Assembly: GCA_950022295.1 (NCBI GenBank) | Contig: OX465597.1 | Span: 58,763,016-58,827,015 of the forward strand | Reading direction: 5' to 3' | Length of the DNA: 64,000 nucleotides | DNA from: Bromus sterilis | Taxonomy: Eukaryota > Streptophyta > Magnoliopsida > Poales > Poaceae | Shown: positions 22,603 to 34,943 of the stretch, one piece after another | Layout: the number at the start of each line of letters is the position of its first letter | Numbering within the stretch: the first letter of the stretch is position 1 | Made by a program: the position numbers and the translations under genes | The notes under the pieces: generated by a model | The model's input: the letters and a program-made list of their open reading frames with translations, nothing else | Told to the model about the DNA's origin: nothing | Database searches by the model: none

Positions 22603-25600
22603 TGTGACACCCCGCCTGAATACAACTGTACACAGACGAGTGTCGCCCACACACAAGCCCAGGAATCACTCTGGTGTGCGCGCTTACAACACGTACCAAG
22701 AACATAGGCACAACTGTAAAAGGATTCATAAGCCAAAGTGGCTTGAATCAATACATTACCACCATAGATGGTTCATTACAGAGATGGGGGAAGCGGAATA
22801 ATATCTGTCTACGGCAGCACGGACTTGGAGCGACTCCAATCCACAGGGATCTGACTGGGTTACTCTTCCTAGCTCGCAAACGCTCGACTCCTCCTAGGGA
22901 AAGCGGATCCTTAGATAAACCTGAAAATCTGGCTACGCGAATAGCCAGGGATGAAAGCCATGTGAGTATGTTTGAATGTACTCGCAAACAAGCAAACCAA
23001 GTAACATATACAACAAGCAAAGCAATCCATGGCATTCAAGCATGCCTTAAGTTATTAGAGTGATATTAGTTATCATGGCATAACAGTTTCAACAATATTA
23101 ATAATCATGGCATGAGCAATATTAACATGATGAATCTAGCATGCTATTAAGAGAAAAACCAGAGCAATAACAATCAACACATGGAATGATCAATATCATC
23201 ATAATGAAATGAGCATTCTACCATGATTAAGACTAGTGCAAACAACACATGGAACACTCATGATCATCGCATGACCATGCAGTTTACCTCGGAGTCATCA
23301 TCGACTCCACATTCAAGTGACGGGTCATCGCATGACCACTCAACGGATTAGGTGTCCTCATGTTACCACCCAATCATTCCATTCATCGCATGACCATTCA
23401 ACGGGTTAGGTGTCCTTCGTTACCACCCAACCAATCGCATGACCATACACTTACCACCCAATCATTGCATGACCAGCAACTTAACATCATTATTATACCA
23501 GGTTGTGTTGACCATAGTGTGACCCAGTACGAACTGTGTCCCATGACCGAGGACGCGGCTATTCGAATAGATTTTGACTCTGCAAAGTTTGTGCACGTTA
23601 CCCACATTATGGAGTTCCTCCTCCATCCAGCACCTCTGTACTTGTCCCACAGGATCCTTGGAACTCGCACCGCAGGAGTGGACTAGGACATCTCCAACGA
23701 AACCCGACTACCACGTTACCTCCCTACGGACTCACCGACACACGGTCTTGGGTATCCCTGTGGTTGGGTGTCCACGTTACCACCTCAACCACCTAGCCAC
23801 CTTGTGGCAACTTGTCCCACTAGGACTGAGCTCATAACAACTATGGATGTCGAGATTATTACCACCTACCGGGCCAGGGTAGCGTGCGTGCATAATCCCC
23901 CCTCTTTGGTGATATCCGTAGAAGGCACTACGATAGCACGAGTTAAGGCCCACCCATACAAGCAAATGTGGCTGCACGGATAAGCTCGATTCGGTGGCAC
24001 TGGGTCATCGGTTATTATGTTCATCAAGTTTTAGCATTACCTCTTGCAGCATGAATTAGAGAATGCAACACGGCATCAACATAACACTACCACAAAACAC
24101 GTGCAACCACTAGCATGGCATGGTATGAATCTAGTAAGCATGGATCTTAAAGCATGAATACGGTCAACACATGTAAAACAACCGGCATAAGCATTATATA
24201 TTTAACATGAACAACATGGGCATGATACTAACCAGTAAACATGGCAGAATCATTTTTGGCATTATCATATCAATTAGACATGTATAAACAACACAAGCCT
24301 GATACTTACGAGTGAACATAGCATGATTAACATCAACATAGAACACAAGCATGGCGTAAGCATTTCAAGTTAAATTAACAGATTGGTGTTTAGTTCATCG
24401 GTTAAGTAACACAATGTAATCATATTGTAAACACACAAGAACATCACGGCACAATGCTTAGTGAATATATTAGATGACTTGCTTGCCTGGGGTGGGGGTC
24501 GAACAATCCACCGGACAGACGTGCGGTCACCTTCCGACAAAGATCCGACGGGACCGGCGGTTCTCCGGCGAAGGATAACGACAACCGGGGAAAAAAGGGT
24601 AAACCTAACAGTGCGAACACATCATGAAATTTGTACCAACGGAACGGGCTCGAAAAACTGAGAATCTGGGCTTTTGAGTCACCTCGATCGGAGTTACGGT
24701 CGCGGAGATACGGCCGTTCGTTCGATAGGCGAGAAAACAGGCTCATCGGGTGAACGTTCGCAACTCAGCAGATTCGGCCGGAGAGAGAAAGCGTACAGTC
24801 CGAAATACGCTTTCCTTAAAGGGAAGCGCATTCCTGGCCGCAGTAGACGGAAATACGCTTTCAGCGCGGGAAAGCGTAACTCAGCCTATGCAGCAGCCGG
24901 AATACGTCTTCGAGCTGGGAAAGCGTACTATAGAGAGTACGTGTCCACTTATGACGCGCGGGCCCGAAACTGGCTGGCTGACATGCGGGGCCCGCTCGTC
25001 AGCTCCTTCTCCTCCTCTGTCTCATCCCTCTCTCTCCGTCACGAACCAGGGCAGGGGAGGCTTGGCCGGCGGGGTAGAGCAGCGCAGCGGCCGGGCCGTA
25101 GCCACGCCGGCTGCTCCAGATGCTGGGCGGCGTACGGGACGGGCTCCGCACTCGCCGGGGTGCTGCGTCGAGGTGGGCGGCAGACCCGGCCTGCCCAGGC
25201 GGGGCGAGGCGGCTCCGGCCAGGCCGGAATGGCGGCGGCTGCCCAGCCGGGTCGAGCGGGGCGGCGGCGGAGAGCTCTACGAGGGGAGGGAGCGAGGGCT
25301 GCACTGTGGGAAGGCTCCTAGGCGGCGGCTGGAAGGAGTCGGGGAGCGCGGAGTTGAGGCCGTGGCCATGGCGACGGCGGCCATGGGTGCGGTGCTCTCG
25401 GCCGCAGCTGGACGGCCAGGGGGGAGGTGGCTAGGGGCTCGGGGGGAGGCTGTGGTGGTGCTGCGGTGCTGGAGAGGGCTAAGGCTGCTCCTATATAGCC
25501 AGGAGGGGGAAGCACGGGCGAGGTCACGAAGACTCCAGGACATGGCCACGCGGCGGCCAGGCCGTGGAGAACACGGCGTCGGCACAAGCATCCAGCAGCA

Positions 25601-26885
25601 ACCAAACGATTCAAGAGCGCACGCGGTTGTCAGGCCATGCTTGGGGATCACGATGGACATGAAGAAACACGAGGAAGAGGACGATGCGGATAGGGATCCA
25701 GCACAAACAGGTTGCAGGGCACGCCATGTGCATGGTCACCCAGGAACCCACGTGGCCAGAGCGTGCAAATGAACAGAGACCATGTCTACTGTGTGAGGTG
25801 ACTCCTCAGGAGAAAGATTCTCATGCTTGTTCTGGCCTGAGTGGCATCTAGCAGCTGAAAGTGACATGACATAGGTGGCAACAGGAAGGTGTTTGTACTG
25901 GTCTGGGGGAGGCACACCTGGTGAAATGGGATGAAACTGGCACAGCTTGATCTTATCCATAGGCGATTACCTCTGTCAAGTTTTAGCACAAATGGACCAC
26001 TGTACATACCACTTCCTTTACAAATGCACCTACTAGGCAGAAGGTGTTTGTGTTGTGGTGTGGCTAGCACACTGGTCCACTTGGCTTTAAATTTGGCAGA
26101 GCTTCATAATACACTAGGATAAGTATGTACACAAAATTTCAGCTCAAATAGACAAGTCTATCTTGCACTTCCTTCACAAAGTTGCCTGGTGGACAAAAAC
26201 TTTGAGAATTTACTGTGCATTACTGGCTTGGCCATTAGGGCTCAAATTTGGTACAACACCATGACATGGTCAGGGGAAAAGGCAAAAAAAGTTTGGGAGG
26301 CAATGGCCAAAGATAAATAACACTTCCTTTAGAAAGTGCCATTCTGCCCTAAATTTGCAAACGGAAGCTGTGCTCATATTTTGAACCATGGAACCCCCTG
26401 TTCTGATGCAAATGGTCATGGGTTCGATACTAGTATCTCCACAATTCATTTGAGCACAAATGGGGCAACCAAAATGGGAGCCCCTTTGCAAATGGGCTAA
26501 AAGGGATTATTGGCTTTATAAAGAAAATCACAATTTCCTTTATTCAAGCATAGCCAATAACTTTGGGATAGGTCAAGAGGATCACCAAGATCATCTCCAC
26601 AACTTTACACAACCTTTAGAGATGTCCAGGTATTTTCCGGGATTTAATTTCATCGATTGGCACAAATGGAATTAAGCCGATATGAAGAACAATGCACCTG
26701 ACGAGGCAATATCCTTGCATATCCGGGATCGAGGGTCTGGGGAGGGATCTTGCCTTGCAAAGGGGCGGAGAAAAGGGTTGCAAGGTCAAGGATTGTCTGG
26801 ATTCTTCTGGTCATAAACCAGAATCTAGGGGAAAAAGATCGGCAGAACAAGCTAGGAAGGAATAACAGCACAAAAATCGATAACC
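22508..26885. repeat. Tandem duplication, copy A (copy B 26886-31261)
   Basis: The unit begins in the Gyp2 LTR (AAGGTTTGTCTC...) and runs through LtrX to ...CGATAACC. It then restarts in the Gyp2 LTR at 26886. The offset between copies is 4378 bp at the LtrX start (22603 and 26981). The join overlaps ACC, shared by ATACC-AAGG and ATAACC-CGAT. Copies differ by scattered substitutions and small indels, so the event is not very recent. Copy A lacks the last 19 or so bases of LtrX. Confidence 0.9.
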
Positions 26886-29800
26886 AAGGTTTGTCTCTGG
26901 TAGGACTCCGAAAACGACAGGAAGGTGACAACGGCGCCAGCAATTAGGCGGTTGACGTGGACCTGGACACACAACAGATATGTGACACCCCGCCTGAATA
27001 CAACTGTACACAGACGAGTGTCGCCCACACACCAGCCCAGGAATCACTCTGGTGTGCGCGCTTACAACACGTACCAAGAACATAGGAACAACTGTAAAAG
27101 GATTCATAAGCCAAAGTGGCTTGAATCAATACATTACCACCATAGATGGTTCATTACAGAGATGGGGGCAGAGGAATAATAACTGTCTACGGCAGCACGG
27201 ACTTGGAGCGACTCCAATCCACAGGGATCTGACTGGGTTACTCTTCCTAGCTCGCAAACGCTCGACTCCTCCTAGGGAAAGAGGATCCTTAGATAAACCT
27301 GAAAATCTGTCTACGCGAATAGCCAGGGATGAAAGCCATGTGAGTACGTTTGAATGTACTCGCAAACAAGAAAACCAAGTAACATATACAACAAGCAAAG
27401 AAATCCATGGCATTCAAGCATGCCTTAAGTTATTAGAGTGATATTAGTTATCATGGCATAACAGTTTAAACAATATTAATAATCATGGCATGAGCAATAT
27501 TAACATGATGAATCTAGCATGCTATTAAGAGCAAAACCAGAGCAATAAAAATCAACACATGGAATGATCAATATCATCATAATGAAATGAGCATTCTACC
27601 ATGATTAAGACTAGTGCAAACAACACATGGAACACTCATGATCATCGCATGATCATGCAGCTTACCTCGGAGTCATCACCGACTCCACATTCAAGTGACG
27701 GGTCATCGCATGACCACTCAACGGATTAGGTGTCCTCATGTTACCACCCAATCATTCCATTCATCTCATGACCATTCAACGGGTTAGGTGTCCTTCGTTT
27801 CCACCCAACCAATCGAATGACCATACACTTACCACCCAATCATTGCATGACCAGCAACTTAACATCATTATTATACCAGGTTGTGTTGACCATAGTGTGA
27901 CCTAGTACGAGCTTTGTCCCATGACCGAGGACGCGGCTATTCGAATAGATTTTGACTCTGCAGAGTTTGTGCACGTTACTCACATTATGGAGTTCCTACT
28001 CCATCGAGCACCTCGATACTTGTCCCACAGGATCCTTGGAACTCGCACCGCAGGAGTGGACTAGGACATCTCCAACGAAACTCGACTACCGCGTTACCTC
28101 CCTACGGACTCACTGACACACGGTTTTGGGTATCCCTGTGGTTGGGTGTCCACGTTACCACCTCAACTACCCAGCCACCTTGTGGCAACTTGTCCCACTG
28201 GGACTGAGCTCATAACAACTATGGATGTCGAGATTATCACCACCTACCGGGCCAGGGTAGCGTGCGTGCATAATCCCCCCTCTTTGGTGATATCCTTAGA
28301 AGGCACTATGATAGCACGAGTTAAGGCCCGCCCATACAAGCAAATGTGGCTGCACGGATAAGCTCGGTTCGGTGGCACTAGGTCAACGGTTATTATGTTC
28401 ATCATGTTTTAGCATTACCTCTTGCAGCATGAATTAGACAATGCAACATGGCATGAACATGACACTACCACCAAACACGTGCAATCACTATCATGGCATG
28501 GTATGAATCTAGTAAGCATGGATCTTAAAGCATGAATACGGTCAACACATGTAAAACAACCGGCATAATCATTATATATTTAACATGAACAACATGGGCA
28601 TGATACTAACCAGTAAACATGGCAGAATCATTTTTGGCATTATCCTATCAAGTAGACATGTATAAACAACACAGGCCTGATACTTACGAGTGAACATAGC
28701 ATGATTAACATCAACATAGAACACAAGCATGGCGTAAGCATGTCAAGTTAAATTAACAGATCGGTGTTTAGTTCATCGGTTAAGCAACACAATGTAATCA
28801 TATTTTAAACACACAAGAACATCACGGCACAATGCTTTGAGCATATATTATATGGCTTGCTTGCCTGGGGTGGGGGTCAAACAATCCACCGGACGGACGT
28901 GCGGTCACCTTCCGAAAAAGTTCCGACGGGACCGGCGGTTCTCCGGTGAAGGCCAACGACAACCGGGGGCAAAATGGTAAAACTAACAGTGCAAACACAT
29001 CATGAAATTTGCACCAACGGAACGGGCTCGAAAAACTGAGAATCTGGGCTTTTGAATCACCTCGATCGGAGTTACGGTCGCGGAGATACGGTCGTTCGTT
29101 CGATAGGCGAGAAAACAGGCTTATCGGGTGAACGTTCGCAGCTCAGCAGATTCGGGCGAAGAGAGAAAGCGCAGAGTCCGGAATACACTTTCCTTAAAGG
29201 GAAGCGCATTCCTGGCCGCAGTAGACGGAAATACGCTTTCAGAGCGGGAAAGCGTAACTCGGCCTATGCAGCAGCCTGAACACGTCTTCGAGCTGGGAAA
29301 GCGTACTCTAGAGAGTACATGTCCACTTATGACGCGCGGGCCCGGAACTGGCTGGCTGACATGCGGGGCCCGCTCGTCAGCTCCTTCTCCTTTGTCTCAT
29401 CCCTCTCTCTCCGTCACGAACCAGGGCAGGGGAGGCTTGGCCGGCGGGGCAGAGCAGCGCGGCGTCCGGGCCGTAGCCACGTCGGCTGCTCCAGCTGCGG
29501 GGCGGCATACGGGACGGGATCCGCACTCGCCGGGGTGCTGCGTCGAGGCGGGCGGCAGACCCGGCCTGCCCAGGTGGGGCGAGGCGGCTCCGGCCGGGCC
29601 GGAACGGCGGCGGCTGCCCAGCCGGGTCGAGCGGGGCGGCGGCGGAGAGCTCGAAGAGGGGAGGGGGCGAGGGCTGCGCTGCGGGTAGGCTCCTAGGCGG
29701 AGGCTGGAAGGAGTCGGGGAGCGCGGAGTTGAGGCCGTGGCCATGGCGACGGAGGCCATGGGTGCGGTGCTCTCGGCCGCAGCTGGACGGCCAGGGGGGA

Positions 29801-31280
29801 GGTGGCTAGGGGATCGGGGGGAGGCCATGGTGGTGCTGCGGTGCTGGAGAGGGCTCATGCTGCTCCTATATAGCTAGGAGGGGGAAGCACGGGCAAGGTC
29901 ACAAAGACTCCAGGCCATGACCACGCGGCGGCCAGGCCGTGGAGAACACGGCGTCGGCACAAGCATCCAGCAGCAACCAAACGATTCGGGAGTGCACGCG
30001 ATGGTCAGGCCATGCTTGGGGATCACGATGGACATGAAGATACACGAGGAAGAGGACGATGCGGATAGGGATCCAGCACAAACAGGTTGTAGGGCACGCC
30101 ATGTGCATGGTCACCCAGGCACCCACGTGGTTAGAGCGTGCAAATGAACAGGGACCATGCCCACTGTGTGAGGTGACTCCTCAGGAGAAAGATTATCATA
30201 CTTGTTCTGGCCTGAGTGGCATCTAGCAGCTGAAAGTGACATGACTTAGGTGGCAACAGCAAGGTGTTTGTACTGGACTGGGGGAGGCGCACCTGGTGAA
30301 ATGGGATGAAACTTGGCACAACTAGATCTTATCCATAGGTGATTACCTCTGTCAAGTTTTAGCACAAATGGACCATGTACATACCACTTCCTTTACAAAT
30401 GCACCTACTAGGCAGATGGTGTTTGTGTTGTGGTGTGGCTAGCACACTGGTCCACTTGGCTTTAAATTTGGCAGAGCTTCATAATACACTAGGATAAGTA
30501 TGTACACAAAAGTTCAGCTCAAATGGACAAGTCTATCTTGCACTTCCTTCACAAAGTTGCCTGGTGGACAAAAACTTTGAGAATTTACTGTGCATTACTG
30601 GCTTGGCCATTAGGGCTCAAATTTGGTACACCACCATGAAATGGTCAGGGGAAAAGGCACAAAAAGTTTGGGAGGCAATGGGCAAAGATAAATAACACTT
30701 CCTTTAGAAAGTGCCATTCTGCCCTAAATTTGCAAACGGAAGCTGTGCTCATATTTTGAACCATGGAACCCCCTGTTCTGATGGAAATGGTCATGGGTTG
30801 GATACTAGGATCTCCACAATTCATTTTAGCACAAATGGGGCAACCAAAATGGTAGCCCCTTTGCAAATGGGCTAAAAGGGGATTATTGGCTTTATAAAGA
30901 AAATCACAATTTCCTTTATTCAAGCATAGCCAATAACTTTGGGATAGGTCAAGAGGATCACCAAGATCATCTCCACAAGTTTACACAACCTTTGGAGATG
31001 TCCAGGTATTTTCCGGGATTTAATTCCATCGATTGGCACAAATGGAATTAAGCCAATATGAAGAACATTGCACCTGACGAGGCAATATCCTTGCATATCC
31101 GGGATCGAGGGTCTGGGGAGGGATATTTCCTTGCAAAGGGGCGGCGAAAAGGGTTGCAAGGTCAAGGATTGTCTGGATTCTTCTGGTCATAAACCAGACT
31201 CCAGGGGAAAAATATCGGCAGAACAAGCTAGGAAGGAATAACAGCACAAAAATCGATAACCCGATTTTTGGGGTTTTACA
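22603..31280. mobile_element. LtrX: 4.3-kb LTR-like element, tandemly duplicated
   Basis: The outer ends are TGTGACACCCCGCC...GGGGTTTTACA with target duplication AGATA on both sides. There is no coding domain. It shares with the Tekay-type LTRs the GACGCGGCTATTCGAATAG block and a similar order (AT-rich arm, GC-rich zone about 24.5-25.8 kb, AT-rich arm), so it is most likely a solo LTR of a related long-LTR gypsy family. Two copies are present, but the sequence between them is a piece of the Gyp2 LTR, which shows tandem duplication after insertion. The long GC-rich open frames in both copies are not treated as genes. Confidence 0.85.
23264..23480 (+). repeat. Short degenerate repeats inside LtrX
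   Basis: GCATGACC recurs at about 23269, 23330, 23388, 23437 and 23467, alternating with GGTTAGGTGTCC and TTACCACCCAA blocks. The second LtrX copy has the same array near 27650-27855 with point changes. Confidence 0.75.
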
Positions 31281-32753
31281 AGATAACTTTGCTCCCAACG
31301 AGTACAGAGAGGTTGTCAATCCCTCCGGCCTTGTTGTTTACAAAGAATCAAACGTACGGGATAATAATGATAGTGATAGCAACAGAAAAGGAAATAAAGC
31401 ATAAAATAAATAGCGAGTGTAAATAGTTGTGAAAATATGGACCAGGGTCCCATGATGTTCACTAGTGATGTCTCTCTCCCAAAATACGATAAAATAGCAA
31501 TGCGAGGTAAACAAATTACAGCCGGGCAATTGACAGGATTATGTGTGCAAACCAATGCTAACTATACTACTAAGAAAGGAAGAGGCTCAAAAGCTTGGGC
31601 GGTACGCCAAAACAAGTAGACCGAAATCCATCTGCATATACCTACTAATCATCCACCTTGAGATATCTATCCAGAACATCTCGCTGGTATTAAGTTGTGA
31701 ATCCCACCCAAAGTGGAAACTCAAAGCAACAGACAACTACATTAAAGAACTTTGCGTAAAGTAAACAATCCTTGCACCCTTAAGTACAAGCACCGTTGTT
31801 TTATCCCTTGTGGCAACAGCACATCCCCTAGACTCATGTTTCTGTCACTCAAGCTAGTCATCAGGGGGCATGAACCCACAATCATGCATAACGCTCCCTC
31901 TTGGATTTACTACCTACTACTTGGCCAAAGCAATAAATAGCAACGGAGAACATGCAAGAAATACTCAAGAACATAAATATAAATGAGGAGAATCAAATAT
32001 ATTACTCAAACACAATTTGAACATAGTCTCATAATCCATCAGATCCCAGCAAACTCAGCATAGCAACAGCAGAAAGATTACATATGTGCCTCGATCATGT
32101 AGGGCAGCTCACGAGGTCTAAACCATGAAGAACAAAGAGGGGAGGAGAACATCACATAGCTACTGATCATGGACCCATGGTCCAAGGGGGACTACTCACG
32201 GTTCATCCGGGAAGCATCCATAGTGGTGGGGAAGCTCCCGGAGGTGGTTCCTCCCTCCGACAGGGGTGCCGGGAAGAGGGCTCCTGGTGCTCCCGATCTT
32301 GGAAGCGCAGCGGCGGCGGAACAGAGGGGAGATCGCGAAAAAGGGTTCTGTCGTCGAGGGTTTCGGGACGAAAGGGATATATAGGCGAAGGGGGCAACCG
32401 GAGGTGGACCAGGGGCCCCAGGCGCCCCCCCTGGCGCGGCCTAGGGGGTGGCCGCGCCAGGTGGCCACCTGGGCCACCCCTGGTTCCCCTCTGGCCCCAC
32501 TTGGGCTCTTCCGGAAGCTTCTTGTACGCTGATTTTTCCTATATTTTTCCTGGAATTTTTCTGACACTTTAAGTAATGGGAAAACCTGAAATACAAAAAC
32601 AGCAGAAAATAGGAACTGGCACTGGGGTGCACTGAGTTAATAGGTTAGTCCAAATATGATAAAAATTGTATGGAAGTTCATGAATATCATAGCAATATCA
32701 CACAAAAGAAGCATGGAGCAAGCAGAAATTATAAATACATTTTGGACGTATCA
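31281..32753 (-). mobile_element. Gyp2 5' LTR, part 2
   Basis: Continues the LTR from AGATAACTTTGCTCCC to ...GGACGTATCA. The GC dyad is exact here (32433-32441, 32450-32458) and the minus-strand TATA box lies near 32377-32385. CATAC follows at 32754-32758. Confidence 0.92.
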
Positions 32754-32758
32754 CATAC

Positions 32759-33323
32759 CAGGGAGTATTTGCTGAAAATCTCAGCTTAAATGGTTGGCTG
32801 TAGGGAGAGATCGAAAATCGCCTCCAAGAACAGCAAGAACACAAGAAGAAGTGCATAACTCGTGTTTTTGGAGAGAGAGGAAGGAGGAAGAAGACTTACT
32901 TGGGGGTGGGACCTGTGGGCCCCAGGCGCCCTGTGGGCGCGGCCAGGGGGCTGGCCGTGCCAGCTGGCCGCCTGGGCCACTGGTGGGCCCCCCTTGGTCA
33001 GCCCCAGGTGCCTTTGGTTCACTCCCGACATGGAAATTTTTAATATAATTTTTATGGAAATTTTCTGAAGACTTCACTGTTGAAAATTTTCCGGAGTTCA
33101 AAAAGCTGCGAAACTTTCTGAAAACTTGAAGCAGTGATTAGAATTGTGAAGTTTCAAAAACATATAAACTTGGTACAACAAAGAGAATAAAATCTAAAGT
33201 AAATGAAAACATAACAAGCTCCACTTTTTACCTATATAAAACATGCTTACTAGCAAGGTTGATCAAGTCTTACCAACAAACCGGCGATATATAGAGCAAA
33301 AAGTCTCACCTCTTATGAAGTAA
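32759..33323 (-). promoter_or_regulatory. Gyp1 inter-ORF leader with GC dyad and possible splice donor
   Basis: Non-coding DNA between the Gyp1 protease stop and the third ORF; it continues at 15219-15003 beyond Gyp2. It carries the GC dyad (32936-32944, 8-nt spacer, 32953-32961, one change), then on the minus strand CCCCCAA-GTAAGTC, a good splice donor near 32896-32903, and a pyrimidine-rich stretch. The matching acceptor ATTTCAG lies just before the third-ORF ATG. No TATA box is evident. Use of these splice sites is inferred. Confidence 0.5.
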
Positions 33324-34022
33324 TCATTGCACCTTTACTTTAATGGACATGGTCCCCGCCATAATGGTTTTGTATTTGTGGTGCACATGTAGAGGACAGT
33401 CCCATTCTCCAATCTTCACAGTCTCGATATTCTCTATTGAGTTAAGGACATGCCTTTTGTCGATCTTCTTCGGAAAATACACCGTGTGTTCTTTATCATC
33501 TACGTTGAAGGTGACCTTTCCTTTATTGCAATCAATAATGGCACTTGCGGTGTTTAGAAAAGTTCTACCAAGAATAATGGACATGCTCCCATCCTCGGGC
33601 ATGTCAAGCACAACAAAATCAGTAAGAATTAAACAATTAGCAACCTCAACTGGAACATCCTCACAAATACCTATCGGGACGGCTGTCGACTTGTCAGCCA
33701 TCTCAAGAGAGATATCTGTAGGGATTAGCTTATCTAAACATCGCCTTTTGTAAAGAGAAAAAGGCATAACACTCACCCCTTCTCCGAGATCACATAAGGC
33801 AGTCTTGACATAATTAGTTTTTATAGAGCAAGGAATGGTGGGTATACCTGGATCACCCAGCTTCTCAGGAATCTTCCCACTGAAAGAGTAGTTAGCAAGC
33901 ATAGTAGATATTGCCTCATTAGGAACTTTTCTTTTATTAGTAACAATATCTTTCATATATTTGGAATAAGGAGGTAACTTGATAGCATCAGTCAAAGGAA
34001 TTTGCAGAAAAAGAGGTTTCAT
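33324..34022 (-). pseudogene. Gyp1 aspartic protease domain
   Basis: The frame of 232 codons starts MKPLFLQIPLTDAIKLPPYSKYMKDI, the usual linker before the protease in Athila-like elements. The retropepsin core shows ALCDLGEGVSVMPFSLYKR (catalytic Asp in D-L-G, with Glu where Ala is usual) and GSMSIILGRTFLNTASAIIDCNKGKVTF. The domain processes the gag polyprotein. It is in the same frame as the gag part upstream; a TAG (34025-34023) and a TAA (34133-34131) now separate them. It ends at its own stop with no reverse transcriptase following. Confidence 0.85.
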
Positions 34023-34130
34023 CTATTCACAAAATTTATTATAATGCTCTTCTTCTTTAGATTTGAGAGACTTACCTGGAAAGGGCATGGGTTTTTGTAC
34101 ACATGGTTCTCTTTCCTTACCATGTCTTAT

Positions 34131-34943
34131 TTATACGAAGTCTTCTCCTGTGTACTTCTTGCGTTTATCGGGTGCTTCTTCTTCTCGCACCTCAGGAGGA
34201 TCATTCTTCTCCTTATCATTTTCTTCGGGCTCAGCACCATCTTCAGTTTCAGCGTCGGAGGTAGATATGTTGTTAGGATCAATAGTAGGTTCTTCACTCG
34301 TAATAGGGTCATTGGAGTTGTCAGCTTCCTTGTGTTTCTTCTTCTTCTTTTTCTTAGGAGAGCTAACAATCTCGTCTTCCACTTGCACTTGAGAATCTTG
34401 CTCGATCCTCTTCGGATGCCCCTCAGGATAGAGTGGGTCATGGGTGTGTGTTCCACCCCTGGTTTTGATGCCATAAACTTGTATGTCCTTTTTGGCATTG
34501 TTAGAAAGAAAATCTTTTTGCACATTAGAAATTTGTTCAAGCAGAGTTTGAACCATATGAAAATGCTTAACAAGACATTTAACATCATTTACTGTTCTTT
34601 CAAGAACACCAAGTAAACTTTTGATAGAAAGAGAATTATTATGCAACCGACTTTGTATCCTCCTATTAAAATTGTCTTGCTTAAAAATAAAATTATCAAG
34701 CTCATCTAAGCATTGGTCGAGAGGCTTACCTTTAGGGATGTCACTTTTAGTAAATTCTAATAGAGAGTGTACCTCTACCAAGGGAGGGTGAGTAGGCTCA
34801 CGCAACTTCTCGATAGGCGGTAGGTTCTTCACGTCTTCGGCTTTGATGCCCTTCTCCTTAATAGACTTCTTTGCTTCTTGCATATCTTCGGGGCTCAGAG
34901 CAAGCATGCTCCTCTTCTTTGGTGGTGGAGGTGGTTCAGGGAT
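34131..34943 (-). pseudogene. Gyp1 gag, C-terminal part
   Basis: This continues the gag frame of 49049-50107 exactly across the Tek1 insertion (…DWSIP then EPPPPPKKRS). It includes a helical region (MQEAKKSIKEKGIKAED; LEFTKSDIPKGKPLDQCLDELDNFIFKQ), a probable coiled-coil part with HNNSLSIKSLLGVLERTVND, and a Lys/Glu-rich tail. No zinc knuckle is seen. The frame is closed by TAA at 34133-34131, after which the same frame runs on towards the protease. Confidence 0.85.

Larger units (their letters stand above)
15225..32753 (-). mobile_element. Gyp2: non-autonomous gypsy element inserted in Gyp1
   Basis: TSD CATAC is seen at 15220-15224 and 32754-32758. LTRs are at 15225-16869 and 22425-22602 plus 31281-32753. 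The polypurine tract AAGGTTGGGGATGT (minus strand, 16870-16883) and tRNA-Asp primer-binding site (22397-22413) are in place. The only coding remnant is a gag-protease stub (22225-21410). Without its own insertions the element is about 7.2 kb with under 4 kb of internal DNA, too short for pol. It therefore appears non-autonomous from the start. Confidence 0.92.

Noticed and set aside
23264..23480. CRISPR-like repeat array
   Set aside because: Repeats are degenerate and irregularly spaced, inside a plant LTR; there is no prokaryotic context.
24674..25772. Open frames of 215 and 340 codons
   Set aside because: Inside LtrX; the second copy (29052-29696) has the frames shortened by substitutions and indels, and composition is GC-biased in all frames.
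22603..31280. Complete LTR retrotransposon with two 4.3-kb LTRs
   Set aside because: There is no internal region: the DNA between the copies is Gyp2 LTR that also precedes copy A, so it is a tandem duplication.
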